Positions 6,347 to 13,815 of a DNA stretch of 16,365 nucleotides are shown here, piece after piece. The DNA comes from Deltaproteobacteria bacterium. GTDB lineage: Bacteria; Desulfobacterota; Desulfobacteria; Desulfobacterales; JAUVGT01. The stretch spans positions 1 to 16,365 of the forward strand of contig JAUVGT010000053.1 of NCBI GenBank assembly GCA_030593645.1, given 5' to 3'. A program made the position numbers and the translations under genes. The notes under the pieces were generated by a model, which saw only the letters and a program-made list of their open reading frames with translations, ran no database searches and was not told the DNA's origin. Each line of letters opens with the position of its first letter. The stretch's first letter is position 1.

Positions 6347-6745
6347 CTAATTGCCAATCTCGGCAGTTACATGAAATTCCGGAGGGTTTTCTATGGTTTT
6401 TTTTACGGTGCATAATTCAGCCGCCCGTATCACGGAAGCTTTGTATTTTTCCGGAAAATCAGGAGGCAGAACCACGTTTATATAAATGTTCTCAATGATA
6501 TGGGTTTTTTCATTTCTTTGAATTTCAAGTGACATTTTGAGATTCTCAGTGTCTATGTTTCGGCGTTGACAAAAAGACAGCACATAGATACCCGCGCAGG
6601 TACCGAGACTTGCTAAAAAATAATCATAAGGCTCGGGAGCACTCCCTTCTCCGCCTTCATCTTTTGACTGATCTGTTTTAACTGTGAAATTATTAAATTC
6701 CGCGTTTACTTTAAGGCCGCCTGGAAATAAGATTTTCATGTGCAT
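6347..6745 (-). CDS. OsmC/Ohr-family protein
   Basis: 132 residues, normal for the family of small dimeric thiol peroxidase-like proteins that reduce organic hydroperoxides or related electrophiles in the cytoplasm. Seen: EGSAPEPYDYFLASLGTCAGIYVLSFCQRR with Cys50 at the start of the long central helix, RNEKTHIIENIYINVVLP for the following strands, and AAELCTVKKTI with Cys112 at the position of the second conserved Cys. Cys59 is additional. Both reactive-Cys positions of the family are filled. The usual Arg and Glu partners are not clearly identified, so the exact substrate is uncertain. The ATG at 6745 follows AAGGAG at a good distance. It is first in a minus-strand run with the SRPBCC and ADP-ribosylglycohydrolase genes. 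Confidence 0.85.
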   Translation of the reverse strand: MHMKILFPGGLKVNAEFNNFTVKTDQSKDEGGEGSAPEPYDYFLASLGTCAGIYVLSFCQRRNIDTENLKMSLEIQRNEKTHIIENIYINVVLPPDFPEKYKASVIRAAELCTVKKTIENPPEFHVTAEIGN

Positions 6746-7051
6746 TAGAGTGTCTCCTTCGTGATGGAATAAACCTGGATTTCATTGTTTTCTCATAATA
6801 GACTCTCACAAAACGCGCTGCGATCATGGAGTCTTTCAACTGGAAGTCTCCAAACATTTCGTTAATAAAACTTAGCATATCAACTGCTTAACGGCAACAG
6901 TTGTTTGTTTTTTTTAAAATGAATCCCACACGTGTTCTGTGAGAAAAAAATGAAATAACAACTGACATAGGGTTGTCACACTCGTTATGTATATTGCTGC
7001 AGAATTAATTTATTAGAAATGATTTATAAACCTTAACATCCAGGAGGAAAA
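6746..7051. other. Divergent intergenic region with a possible plus-strand small RNA
   Basis: 306 bp between the OsmC-like gene (minus) and a membrane-protein gene (plus), so it should hold both promoters. I see no convincing -35/-10 pair for either. On the plus strand a hairpin GGAGTCTT/AAGTCTCC (6828-6851, one T-T mismatch) is followed by CAACTG/CAGTTG (6881-6903), then TTTG and eight T (6908-6915). That is terminator-like, although no plus-strand gene lies upstream. Confidence 0.35.
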
Positions 7052-7429
7052 ATGCAAAAGACAAAACGCGTTATTGTAGCTACCTTTTCAGGATTACTTT
7101 TCGGAATCGTATGTTTTTTTCTTGCGTCAAGTGGATCCGGTAAATTACCAATGCCTGTAGCCTATCAGATTATCGCAAGCCGTACTTTGATCGGATTTGC
7201 CATCGGAATCAGCTGCCTGAGTATCAGACACTGGTCACTTCACGGTTTAGTCATGGGTATGATTTTCAGTCTGCCTCTGGCATTCAGTGGATTAATGGCG
7301 CCGGAAACCCCGGAATTTACAAAGACAAGCATGTTCATATGGACCATAATTCTTGGCATGATTTACGGTTTGCTTATTGAAGTGATTACGTCTCTGATCT
7401 TCAAAGCAAAAATACAGGTCCGGAATTAA
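7052..7429 (+). CDS. Small integral membrane protein, four predicted helices
   Basis: 125 residues. Hydrophobic segments lie at about 7-26, 43-60, 64-82 and 92-115, separated by short charged or polar turns (RHW, PETPEFTK). Several helices are Gly-rich (GLLFGIV, LIGFAIGIS, ILGMIYGL), suggesting tight helix packing. I recall similar unnamed proteins with the SRTLIGFAIGIS and LHGLVMG blocks in several bacterial phyla, but I know of no function. The ribosome binding site CCAGGAGGAAAA is strong and sets the start. It is monocistronic: the gene ends 76 bp before a good intrinsic terminator. Confidence 0.85.
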   Translation: MQKTKRVIVATFSGLLFGIVCFFLASSGSGKLPMPVAYQIIASRTLIGFAIGISCLSIRHWSLHGLVMGMIFSLPLAFSGLMAPETPEFTKTSMFIWTIILGMIYGLLIEVITSLIFKAKIQVRN

Positions 7430-7505
7430 AAATAAATCAATGTGGACGCATACCCGTTTTCACAATCATTCAACCGAACAGTTGGATTTAAATTGATTTG
7501 GTAAT

Positions 7506-7540
7506 AAGGGGCAGGTACTAAACCTGTCCTTTATTTTTTT
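7506..7540 (+). terminator. Intrinsic terminator after the four-helix membrane protein gene
   Basis: AAGGGGCAGGT (7506-7516) pairs with ACCTGTCCTTT (7522-7532) over 11 bp with two G-U pairs and a 5-nt loop. It is followed by A and seven T (7534-7540). Confidence 0.88.
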
Positions 7541-7647
7541 ATGCAAAACAGAATAAAGACGATTGCGATATCAATACCGACCTCAAATCCCGATAAATGT
7601 ATAGTTAATTTGAATGATCATTATTTTTTACCCGAACACTGCTAATA

Positions 7648-7788
7648 CAGCAATTCTCGGTGAAAATAGAAAACGTTAATAGGCTTATTTTACAGCAGAT
7701 AATTATCATAATTTTTCGTAAAGTTTTAACCGCGTCATACCGGCGGAGTGCGTTTGGTGATTTTTATTACATTCAGCGAGAATTGCTG
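7648..7788 (+). mobile_element. Second MITE-like element (141 bp) with 17-bp terminal inverted repeats and perfect 9-bp target duplication
   Basis: The left end CAGCAATTCTCGGTGAA (7648-7664) and right end TTCAGCGAGAATTGCTG (7772-7788) are inverted repeats with one mismatch. The direct repeat CTGCTAATA flanks them exactly at 7639-7647 and 7789-7797. The interior has no coding potential and does not resemble the other palindromic family. A 9-bp duplication is typical of several DDE transposase families, for example IS4-type; the source family is not identified. It lies upstream of the gene at 7887, possibly inside its promoter region. Confidence 0.85.
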
Positions 7789-7797
7789 CTGCTAATA

Positions 7798-7886
7798 TCG
7801 TTTATATTGTAGTTTCAAGTATTTTGGTATATGGACTGAAAGCAGAGAAAAAGACAAAATTTTAAAATGGAGAATTTTTAATTATC
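7798..7886 (+). promoter_or_regulatory. Leader between the 141-bp element and the 7887 gene; weak promoter candidate
   Basis: TTGTAG (7807-7812) and TATATG (7828-7833) with a 15-bp spacer resemble sigma-70 boxes only weakly. A GGAG at 7869-7872 is 14 nt from the ATG at 7887, a long spacing for a ribosome binding site. If the element at 7648-7788 separated the gene from its original promoter, this short segment must drive it. Confidence 0.2.
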
Positions 7887-8378
7887 ATGGAATTTGAAAG
7901 TAAACTGGTTCCGGTTTTAAGAGAGGGTGTTAATGTTATTAAAATGATTTTTTTTAAGGAATTAAAATCATATCTTATAGATAAATACCAGGAAAAAAAC
8001 AGTGCTTATACCGGCAAATTGACCGGCGCCGTATTAAATACACTTTTCGGTACTCCAAATAAAGCCGAATCCAATGTCGATTTTATGAGAGAAAACAAGG
8101 CAGTTATTGATACGGAAATAAAAAACATTGCTGATCAATTCATAGATCTGAAAATCCCGCTGACTGACGCGCTCCGTGTCCAGTTTTTATGTAGCAGTCA
8201 GGAAGGTACGGAAAACGAAGATATCTTATCAAAAGCAAAAGAGCTAAATATTCTGATTCCTGAAAGGCCGATCCCTTTACCAAAATCCTTTATGAACCTT
8301 GTACGCACACTGGGCGTGGCATATGATATATTAACACCTGAAGCCCTGACAATCGGAACGGAAGAGGCGGGCAAGTAA
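7887..8378 (+). CDS. Hypothetical soluble protein, 163 aa
   Basis: I do not recognise the family. There is no signal peptide or membrane helix and the protein looks mostly alpha-helical. Visible segments are an N-terminal amphipathic region (VPVLREGVNVIKMIFFKELKSYLIDKY), a Gly-containing turn KLTGAVLNTLFGTP, a charged helix NKAVIDTEIKNIADQFIDLKIPLTDALRVQFLC, and a C-terminal part with Pro-rich IPERPIPLPKSF. One internal Cys (CSS) is unlikely to be catalytic on its own. Codon use and composition match the neighbours. It stands alone between the 141-bp element and a 416-bp spacer. Confidence 0.7.
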   Translation: MEFESKLVPVLREGVNVIKMIFFKELKSYLIDKYQEKNSAYTGKLTGAVLNTLFGTPNKAESNVDFMRENKAVIDTEIKNIADQFIDLKIPLTDALRVQFLCSSQEGTENEDILSKAKELNILIPERPIPLPKSFMNLVRTLGVAYDILTPEALTIGTEEAGK

Positions 8379-8794
8379 ATGAGAGGTTGGGGAATTTTCC
8401 TCTCAAAACCTTAGGTTTAGCGGAATTAATTATTCGTGATGTAATTGTATACTGCCTGATTTACATTTAATAACAAGAGGTTAGTGTAAAAAAATACAAT
8501 TCTTGTGTCACGGTCATAATAATATGCTTAAATAATAAGAAACTACATCTATATCCAATTTCATACTTCTTACTATAATCTAAAGAAATTGCTCAAATAT
8601 CATGCATTATTACTGTTTTCATCAATTACGAGATGTATAATCATGTAAACCAATAAATTAACGACTCCGGTATCCGCTTTGCTTCAGAGGAACATTCTGC
8701 TTAATCCTGTTTGAGCTTGACAAGCATATTCGTTACCGACTATATTTTTACCAAAGAGTATTTTCTTAACCCTTATGACTAAAGGAGTTATTTT
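8379..8794. other. AT-rich intergenic spacer
   Basis: 416 bp without a gene on either strand that I can support. It starts with a short stem-loop GAGAGG/CCTCTC (8381-8404), without a U-tract, and AAACC/GGTTT (8406-8418). These may mark the mRNA end of the upstream gene. It ends with the strong promoter at 8717-8746. Nothing else stands out. Confidence 0.5.
8717..8746 (+). promoter_or_regulatory. Consensus-like sigma-70 promoter for the PEGA gene
   Basis: A perfect -35 TTGACA (8717-8722) and -10 TATATT (8741-8746) are separated by 18 bp. A start near 8753 would leave a leader of about 40 nt before the ATG at 8795, with AAGGAG as ribosome binding site. It is the best promoter match in the window. 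Confidence 0.72.
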
Positions 8795-10249
8795 ATGCAA
8801 TTACTTCGATTAAAAACGATTCTTCTTATATTTATTCTAAGTTTAACATTTCTCTTTTCCGGCCTTGCCATCGCCTCTACCTGGGGAGAACTGGTCATTG
8901 GATCAAATCCGCCTGGTGCCAGCATATATATTAACGGTGAATACCGCGGTCAAACACCGAAAAAGATTATGATGCGCTCAGGAAACTATACTTTAAAACT
9001 ATTAAAAAACGGCTTTGTACCATACCATTTGGGAATCCGCATACAAAATTCTAAACGTTTAAAAATAACACCGCATCTGCAGCGAACGCCGCAATTTGGA
9101 ATGCTTATGGTCAGATCATATCCTCCGGGTGCAAAAATCTATGTTAACAACCGGTATTATGATCGAACACCCACAAGTATCAAGCTGAAACGGGGTAATT
9201 ATAACGTCAGGCTTGAAAAAGATCATTATCGACCGTTTTCAAAAACTGTGCAAATCAGGCCAAGCCAAGATACCGTTGTTACAACTAAACTTGAACCGAT
9301 ACAGCGATACGGTACCCTTGATATTAACACTTACCCGGATAACTCAAAAGTTTTCATAAATAATGATTATTATGGCAGAACACCTTTTAGGATCAGGCTT
9401 TTGGCAGGAGAATACAATATAAGGCTTATCCATAGAGGGTATGTACCTCTTGAAAAAACATTGCAGGTCAGAAGGGGTGCGGTCAATACCAAAAATTTTG
9501 AACTGCAGCGAGTAAAGCCCCGCCCCCGTATAGGACGGCTGAAGATATATTCCTTTCCTGAAAACGCCAGCGTGTTCATTCAGAATAATGATTATGGAAG
9601 AACACCTGTTGAGGTCCGTCTCAACGAAGGGAATTACCTGGTTGAGATCAAAAAGAAAGGATACCGGCCGTTTCAGAAGAATGTCAATGTCTCAAGTCGC
9701 CAAGTTAGCTATATAAACGCGAATCTTGATAAAAAACAGGTACATCGCAAATTCGGTAAAATACATTTCTCATCCACCCCAAGACATGCAAAAGTTATGA
9801 TTGACGGGAGTTATCACGGTGAAGCCCCGCTTTCGGTTCAGGTCCCTGCCGGAGAACATAAGGTTCGAATCCAGAAGAAAGGCTATGAATCTTTTCACAA
9901 AACAGTGTATGTCAAACCCTGGGGAGAACATTATGTAGAAGCATTCTTAAGCGCTTCTGCACCGCGTGTCCGGCCAACCGCTATAGTAAAAATTATCAGT
10001 ACTCCATTAAAATCAAAAGTCTTTATCAACGGAATATACAAGGGTAAGACTCCACTGAAAATCAATCTTAAGCCGAATGTCTATGCACTGGAAATCAGAC
10101 ACAAAAGCTATCTGCCATACCGGCAACCCCTGACTGTTAAACCAGGCCAGGGAAAAAAGAACGTTAAAGCAAAACTGATCTGGGCCGGCCATCTTCCCCC
10201 GCCGCCCCATGAAATCATTGAAGAACTGACAAGGAATATGTTCGATTAA
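8795..10249 (+). CDS. Exported protein of six PEGA repeats
   Basis: 484 residues. A signal peptide (hydrophobic core about 9-26, AIAS near 25-28) is followed by six tandem PEGA-type domains starting near residues 31, 102, 173, 247, 321 and 396, with a period of 71-75. Each follows the pattern G-x-L-x-(I/V)-x-S-x-P-x-x-A-x-V-x-(I/V)-(N/D)-x-x-Y-x-G-x-T-P, then a G-x-Y-x-(L/V)-x-(I/L)-x-K-x-G-Y strand and a final V-x-(V/I) strand, as in the beta-sandwich surface-layer PEGA family. The protein ends with Pro-rich HLPPPPHEII and a short helix. No lipobox Cys or membrane anchor follows, so it should be periplasmic or secreted. PEGA repeats are thought to mediate protein or envelope binding; the ligand is unknown. 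It is probably co-transcribed with the small exported gene 40 bp downstream. Confidence 0.9.
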   Translation: MQLLRLKTILLIFILSLTFLFSGLAIASTWGELVIGSNPPGASIYINGEYRGQTPKKIMMRSGNYTLKLLKNGFVPYHLGIRIQNSKRLKITPHLQRTPQFGMLMVRSYPPGAKIYVNNRYYDRTPTSIKLKRGNYNVRLEKDHYRPFSKTVQIRPSQDTVVTTKLEPIQRYGTLDINTYPDNSKVFINNDYYGRTPFRIRLLAGEYNIRLIHRGYVPLEKTLQVRRGAVNTKNFELQRVKPRPRIGRLKIYSFPENASVFIQNNDYGRTPVEVRLNEGNYLVEIKKKGYRPFQKNVNVSSRQVSYINANLDKKQVHRKFGKIHFSSTPRHAKVMIDGSYHGEAPLSVQVPAGEHKVRIQKKGYESFHKTVYVKPWGEHYVEAFLSASAPRVRPTAIVKIISTPLKSKVFINGIYKGKTPLKINLKPNVYALEIRHKSYLPYRQPLTVKPGQGKKNVKAKLIWAGHLPPPPHEIIEELTRNMFD

Positions 10250-10289
10250 TTTGATAAAATTATATATTTTAAAAGGAGGTAACCAAAAC

Positions 10290-10598
10290 ATGCTGAAAAA
10301 ACTAAGCACAGTATCGATATTTATCATCGCGGTTGTTCTGATCGTGGGTCAGCTTCCCGCCCTGGCCGGAAATACCTTGGATGTTACCGGAAAAGTAAAG
10401 GATGTGGACCTGGATGAAAAATCAATCGTTGTAGGTACAGAAGACGGGGACAAAGTCTTTTACATTGAAAAAAACTCCCAGATAAAACAGGGAGGCAAAA
10501 ATAAAAAACTGAAAGATATCAGCATCGGTATGGTTGTCGAAATCAAGTATCAAAAATCAGGTGACGACAACATTGTAGAGGTGATCAATATCACTTAA
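10290..10598 (+). CDS. Small exported protein, DUF5666-like beta-barrel domain
   Basis: 102 residues from ATG 10290. I chose this start because a near-perfect AAAAGGAGGT lies 8 nt upstream; the in-frame ATG at 10251 has no ribosome binding site and would spoil the signal peptide. The signal peptide MLKKLSTVSIFIIAVVLIV ends at LPALA, with probable cleavage before GNT. The mature part (LDVTGKVKDVDLDEKSIVV...FYIEKNSQIK...LKDISIGMVVEIKY...NIVEVINIT) has the strand pattern of DUF5666/OB-like barrels: G-x-V, a short acidic turn, D-x-x-T/Q, then G-x-x-V-x-V. Function unknown. It shares the promoter at 8717 and the terminator at 10628 with the PEGA gene, which suggests that both act in the envelope. 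Confidence 0.85.
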   Translation: MLKKLSTVSIFIIAVVLIVGQLPALAGNTLDVTGKVKDVDLDEKSIVVGTEDGDKVFYIEKNSQIKQGGKNKKLKDISIGMVVEIKYQKSGDDNIVEVINIT

Positions 10599-10627
10599 GA
10601 TAGGAATCACTTCAGCTAAATATCAGG

Positions 10628-10667
10628 CTTCAGTCCCGGTCCTCAAAGATCGGGGCTGAAGTTTTTT
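10628..10667 (+). terminator. Intrinsic terminator of the PEGA unit
   Basis: CTTCAGTCCCGGTC (10628-10641) pairs with GATCGGGGCTGAAG (10648-10661) over 14 bp, including two G-U pairs, with a 6-nt loop, followed by six T (10662-10667). Confidence 0.92.
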
Positions 10668-10684
10668 AAAAACTTTCCATTTCT

Positions 10685-11143
10685 TTATAATTGTGCTTCT
10701 TTCCCAGTCATACTCGATATTTTGACTCTAAATACTGTGACCCTTCTGGTTTCAGCTTCTGTAAAATCAAACAATTTATCTGAATAACCGTCCATAATCA
10801 TTTTCAAAGCCTCTCTTTTTGATTCGAAATCCTCAATAAATTCAGCCTTCCCATATCCGATAACGCTTTTATATTCCATACCCCATTCACACGCCTTATT
10901 ATCTGATTTAATTTTACAATCAACATCAATTTCAAAACATACCCGGTTATTCTTTTTTAATAGGTCCAGTTTTTTTCCTTTTTTCGCGGAATGAAAATAC
11001 AGCGTCATGTCCCTGTAACCAAAACAGAGCGGTACAATATATGGCCTGTTTTCATCAACCATTGCCAGTCGGCAGATTAACGCCTTATGAATGATGGACT
11101 CAATTTTCTTCCTGTCTGTTATTTCTCTGTCTTTTCTTCTCAT
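10685..11143 (-). CDS. Pyridoxamine 5'-phosphate oxidase-fold flavoprotein, Nim (nitroimidazole reductase) type
   Basis: 152 residues, the usual length for the NimA-like branch of the FMN-binding split-barrel family. Seen: ALICRLAMVDENRPYIVPLCFGYRDMTLYFHSAKKGKKLDLLKKNNRVCFEID at 21-73, the family block that binds FMN phosphate and carries the conserved His51; and YKSVIGYGKAEFIED near 91-105 for the later strands. Members include nitroimidazole-resistance reductases, but most environmental ones have unknown substrates, so resistance is not implied. The start at 11143 is needed for a complete first helix and has AAGGGG just upstream. It overlaps the 3' end of rmuC by 44 nt in another frame, so translation is probably coupled. 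Confidence 0.85.
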   Translation of the reverse strand: MRRKDREITDRKKIESIIHKALICRLAMVDENRPYIVPLCFGYRDMTLYFHSAKKGKKLDLLKKNNRVCFEIDVDCKIKSDNKACEWGMEYKSVIGYGKAEFIEDFESKREALKMIMDGYSDKLFDFTEAETRRVTVFRVKISSMTGKEAQL

Positions 11144-12455
11144 ATCGCCCCTTCTCTTGAACAGTACTATGCTTTGGGATTTCCTCGACTTCCCTTAGTT
11201 TTCGCTCAATGGCCCGTGTGCGAATTTCTGCCTTGCCGATTGTGTTGCTTGCTTCCTGGAGTTTTTTCTTTGTCTTTGCCAGCACATTCCCAAATATATT
11301 AAACTCTGTTTTAACAACACCGAGTAATTCCCAAACTTCACTGGATCTTTTTTCAACAGCCAGTGTCTTGAAACCCATTTGCAGGCTGTTTAGAAGCGCG
11401 GCCAGGGTAGTTGGGCCTGTGATGACAATACGATATTTACGCTGGAGAAAATCGCATAAACCGGGCCTGCCCAGAACTTCCGCGAACAGCCCTTCCACCG
11501 GCAGAAAAATGATGGCAAAATCTGTGGTATTGGGAGGATCAATATACTTTTCCTTTACCAGCCTGGCCTCATGCTTTATCCTGGCTTCCAGATTTTTTAT
11601 CGATTTTTCAGCAAGCTTCCTGTCCGCTTTATCCCGAGCGTCTATCAGGCGCTGATAATCTTCCTGTGGAAACTTCGCGTCAATAGGAAGCCATACACAA
11701 TGTTCATGATTCGAACCCTGACCAGGCAGTTTAATTGCAAATTCCACACGATCACCACTGTTCTTTTTTGTCGCCACATTTGCCGAATACTGATCCGGAG
11801 TTAATATCTGTTCAAGAATGCTGTTCAGTCTTATCTCGCCCCATGTGCCCCGTGTTTTCACATTGGTCAGTACTTTCTTTAAATCCCCGACTCCGGTCGC
11901 CAGATTTCGCATTTCACCCAGCCCCATATACACCTGTTCAAGCCGTTCGCTGACCTGTTTGAAAGATTCCCCCAAACGCTTTTCAAGAGTGGTTTGAAGC
12001 TTTTCATCAACCGTGAACCGTATCTGCTCAAGCTTCCTGCGGTTTTCCTCTTGCAGTATCTCAAGCCTGTTTTCCATCCCCTTTCGCATCGATTCAAACT
12101 TTTCTTCATTCAACCGTGTCATCTCCAGCAGCTGCCGGGAAAAAGAATCAAGCTGACCTTTCTGCATTCCCGCGTTTTCGGTCATTCTTTTTAACAGCGA
12201 ATCTCCTGATATTTTAATTGTATGGCTGAGTTCTTCCCGGGCATGTTTGGCACTTTTCGCTGTCTCATATCTGTTACCGGCTATTTCATCTTTTATCAGA
12301 CTGCCGGTATGCTCCAGTCGATCCTCCACAAAAGATATTTTGCCGCTGATTTCTGCCAGATTCCTGCCCTGTTTTAAGACTATAAAAAACATCATTAGTA
12401 AAATGACCGTCCAAACAAAAATAATAACAAAAGATATGATTAGCAATTCATTCAT
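11100..12455 (-). CDS. rmuC: DNA recombination protein RmuC
   Basis: 451 residues, the typical size. RmuC limits recombination at short inverted repeats; the C-terminal domain is a PD-(D/E)XK-type nuclease fold. An N-terminal membrane helix (about 5-27) is followed by a long coiled coil (about 30-175) rich in Glu, Lys and Arg. The conserved domain then begins with GVGDLKKVLTNVKTRGTWGEIRL, continues with LEQILTPDQY, VEFAIKLPG, VWLPIDAKFPQEDYQRL, the core Asp and Lys of the nuclease fold, and IIFLPVEGLFAEVLGRPGL, and ends with TGPTTLAALLNSLQMGFKTLAVEK. All family blocks are intact. An AAAGGAT ribosome binding site lies 5 nt before the ATG. The window also contains several long inverted repeats, the kind of structure on which rmuC effects were first described; that link is only contextual. 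Confidence 0.96.
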   Translation of the reverse strand: MNELLIISFVIIFVWTVILLMMFFIVLKQGRNLAEISGKISFVEDRLEHTGSLIKDEIAGNRYETAKSAKHAREELSHTIKISGDSLLKRMTENAGMQKGQLDSFSRQLLEMTRLNEEKFESMRKGMENRLEILQEENRRKLEQIRFTVDEKLQTTLEKRLGESFKQVSERLEQVYMGLGEMRNLATGVGDLKKVLTNVKTRGTWGEIRLNSILEQILTPDQYSANVATKKNSGDRVEFAIKLPGQGSNHEHCVWLPIDAKFPQEDYQRLIDARDKADRKLAEKSIKNLEARIKHEARLVKEKYIDPPNTTDFAIIFLPVEGLFAEVLGRPGLCDFLQRKYRIVITGPTTLAALLNSLQMGFKTLAVEKRSSEVWELLGVVKTEFNIFGNVLAKTKKKLQEASNTIGKAEIRTRAIERKLREVEEIPKHSTVQEKGRYEKKRQRNNRQEEN

Positions 12456-12792
12456 AAAGATCCTTTTCCCTTTGAATTATCATTTGTTCCTTTTGCCCTC
12501 ATTTTCAGTAAACTTTGCTATGAGAGTCCATGCGTAAGCCACAACGGCCATTACAAACTCTTATTAAGTTATGTAAAGTTCTGTTGAAGGTATACTGTGG
12601 AAATTTAATACCCTCTTTTTTAAATTAATATTTTCGATAGAACTCAATTTCTTATTCTTAATTTTATTTTTAAAATTGTAAAGCTAAAAAATGAATTGAT
12701 TAGCATGAAATTATGTATTAAAAATAATTAAAAGCTTAACAGCTAATTTAAAAATGATCCACAAATTATTATTTAAAGGGTATTTTCAGCTC
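12456..12792. other. AT-rich divergent intergenic region
   Basis: About 337 bp between rmuC (minus) and the CoA-lyase-like gene (plus), with no gene I can support. The best plus-strand promoter candidate is TTGATT (12696-12701) with TAAAAA (12719-12724) at 17-bp spacing, a weak match. No repeats or strong hairpins seen. Confidence 0.4.
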
Positions 12793-13716
12793 ATGAAACC
12801 GAGAAGATCTATTCTGTCCGTCCCGGGTAATAATAAGAAAATGCATAAAAAGGCCAGCTCATGCAAGGCTGATGTGATCATGCTTGACCTTGAAGATAGT
12901 GTCCCTCCCGGTGCAAAGGAAAAAGCGCGCAGTATAGTGATCGATTCACTTCTTTCCCTTGACTGGGGAGACAGGATTGTTACAGTGAGGATTAATGGTC
13001 TTGATACATCCTTTGCTTACCGTGATCTCCTTTCGGTTTCTGAAAGCGCAGGGCATATGCTCGATTCCGTGGTCATCCCAAAAGTTGATCACAGTGCTGA
13101 CATCAACTTTGCGGACCGTATGCTAAACGGCATTGAATTGCATAAAAAATTTTCAAACAAGATAGGGATAGAAGCCATCATTGAATCTGCCGAAGGGCTT
13201 GAAAATATTTCTGATATCGCGAAGGCAAGCAATCGGCTAAAAACGCTTGTGTTCGGAGTTGCCGATTACTCCGCGTCAGTAGGTGCAAAACTTGTGTCAA
13301 TATCCGGTCACGGAGAAAAAGAAGAAGACCTCTACCCCGGACACCGCTGGAATTTTGCCATCAGCAGGTTAGTGATGGCGGCCAAGGCAAACGGTCTGAT
13401 AGCTATTGATTCACCATACGGTAACTTCATAGATACTGAAGGATTAAAACGTTCCGCTGTTACAGCCTGTGCTCTCGGCTGCGATGGAAAATGGGCGATC
13501 CACCCGAACCAGCTTGATGTGATAAACCAGGTATTTACTCCATCAAAGGAAGATATAAATCGTGCAGGTAAAATCTTAAAAGCCTATCGAGAAGCAGAAA
13601 AACAAGGTCTGGGAGCCGCCTCGGTGAATGGCCACATGATTGACAAAGCCACATTTCGCCTTGCTAAACAAGTATGGAAACAAGCGGAATACCTGGGGCT
13701 GATAAAAAAATTATGA
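12793..13716 (+). CDS. HpcH/HpaI aldolase / citrate lyase beta family CoA-ester lyase (CitE or malyl-CoA lyase-like)
   Basis: 307 residues from ATG 12793. I prefer this start to the in-frame ATG at 12754 because the family begins close to the RRSILSVPGNN motif and an AAAGGG lies 12 nt upstream. The family cleaves or condenses CoA thioesters such as malyl-CoA, citramalyl-CoA or citryl groups through an enolate held by Mg2+. Seen: RRSILSVPGNNKKMHKKA (4-21), DVIMLDLEDSVPPGAKEKAR (27-46), VRINGLDT (65-72) with the active-site Arg67, GIEAIIESAEGL (125-136) with metal ligand Glu131, FGVADYSASVGAK (154-166) with metal ligand Asp159, IDSPYGNFID (205-214), and GCDGKWAIHPNQ (229-240). All catalytic positions are intact. 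It stands alone, with no citDF or acyl-CoA genes nearby, so the substrate cannot be set from context. Confidence 0.88.
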   Translation: MKPRRSILSVPGNNKKMHKKASSCKADVIMLDLEDSVPPGAKEKARSIVIDSLLSLDWGDRIVTVRINGLDTSFAYRDLLSVSESAGHMLDSVVIPKVDHSADINFADRMLNGIELHKKFSNKIGIEAIIESAEGLENISDIAKASNRLKTLVFGVADYSASVGAKLVSISGHGEKEEDLYPGHRWNFAISRLVMAAKANGLIAIDSPYGNFIDTEGLKRSAVTACALGCDGKWAIHPNQLDVINQVFTPSKEDINRAGKILKAYREAEKQGLGAASVNGHMIDKATFRLAKQVWKQAEYLGLIKKL

Positions 13717-13783
13717 GTTTTGAGTTTTAAGTTATGAGTTAAAGGATTAAATTCGATTTAATTTTCCTTCAATTCAAAACTCA
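13714..13783. terminator. Nested inverted repeat between convergent genes (possible bidirectional terminator)
   Basis: TGAGTTTTGA (13714-13723, beginning at the stop codon) and TCAAAACTCA (13774-13783) are perfect complements and extend inward by three more pairs. Inside, AAGGA-TTAAAT (13742-13752) pairs with ATTTAA and TCCTT (13756-13769) around a TCG loop. There is no clear U-tract, so terminator function is a guess from position. Confidence 0.4.
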
Positions 13784-13815
13784 ATTAAATCAGATAAAGC
13801 GAAGCGCCTCCACAT

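Noticed and set aside
10251..10289. Upstream start for the small exported protein
   Set aside because: No ribosome binding site, and it would add 13 residues including the translated Shine-Dalgarno sequence ahead of a good signal peptide.
11209..11655. 148-residue plus-strand ORF
   Set aside because: It is the antisense shadow of rmuC, whose conserved blocks cover the same stretch on the minus strand.
13711..13740. Short direct repeats of TTATGAGTT and GAGTTTT after the CoA-lyase-like gene
   Set aside because: Too short and low in complexity to call a repeat array; treated as part of the nested stem-loop.
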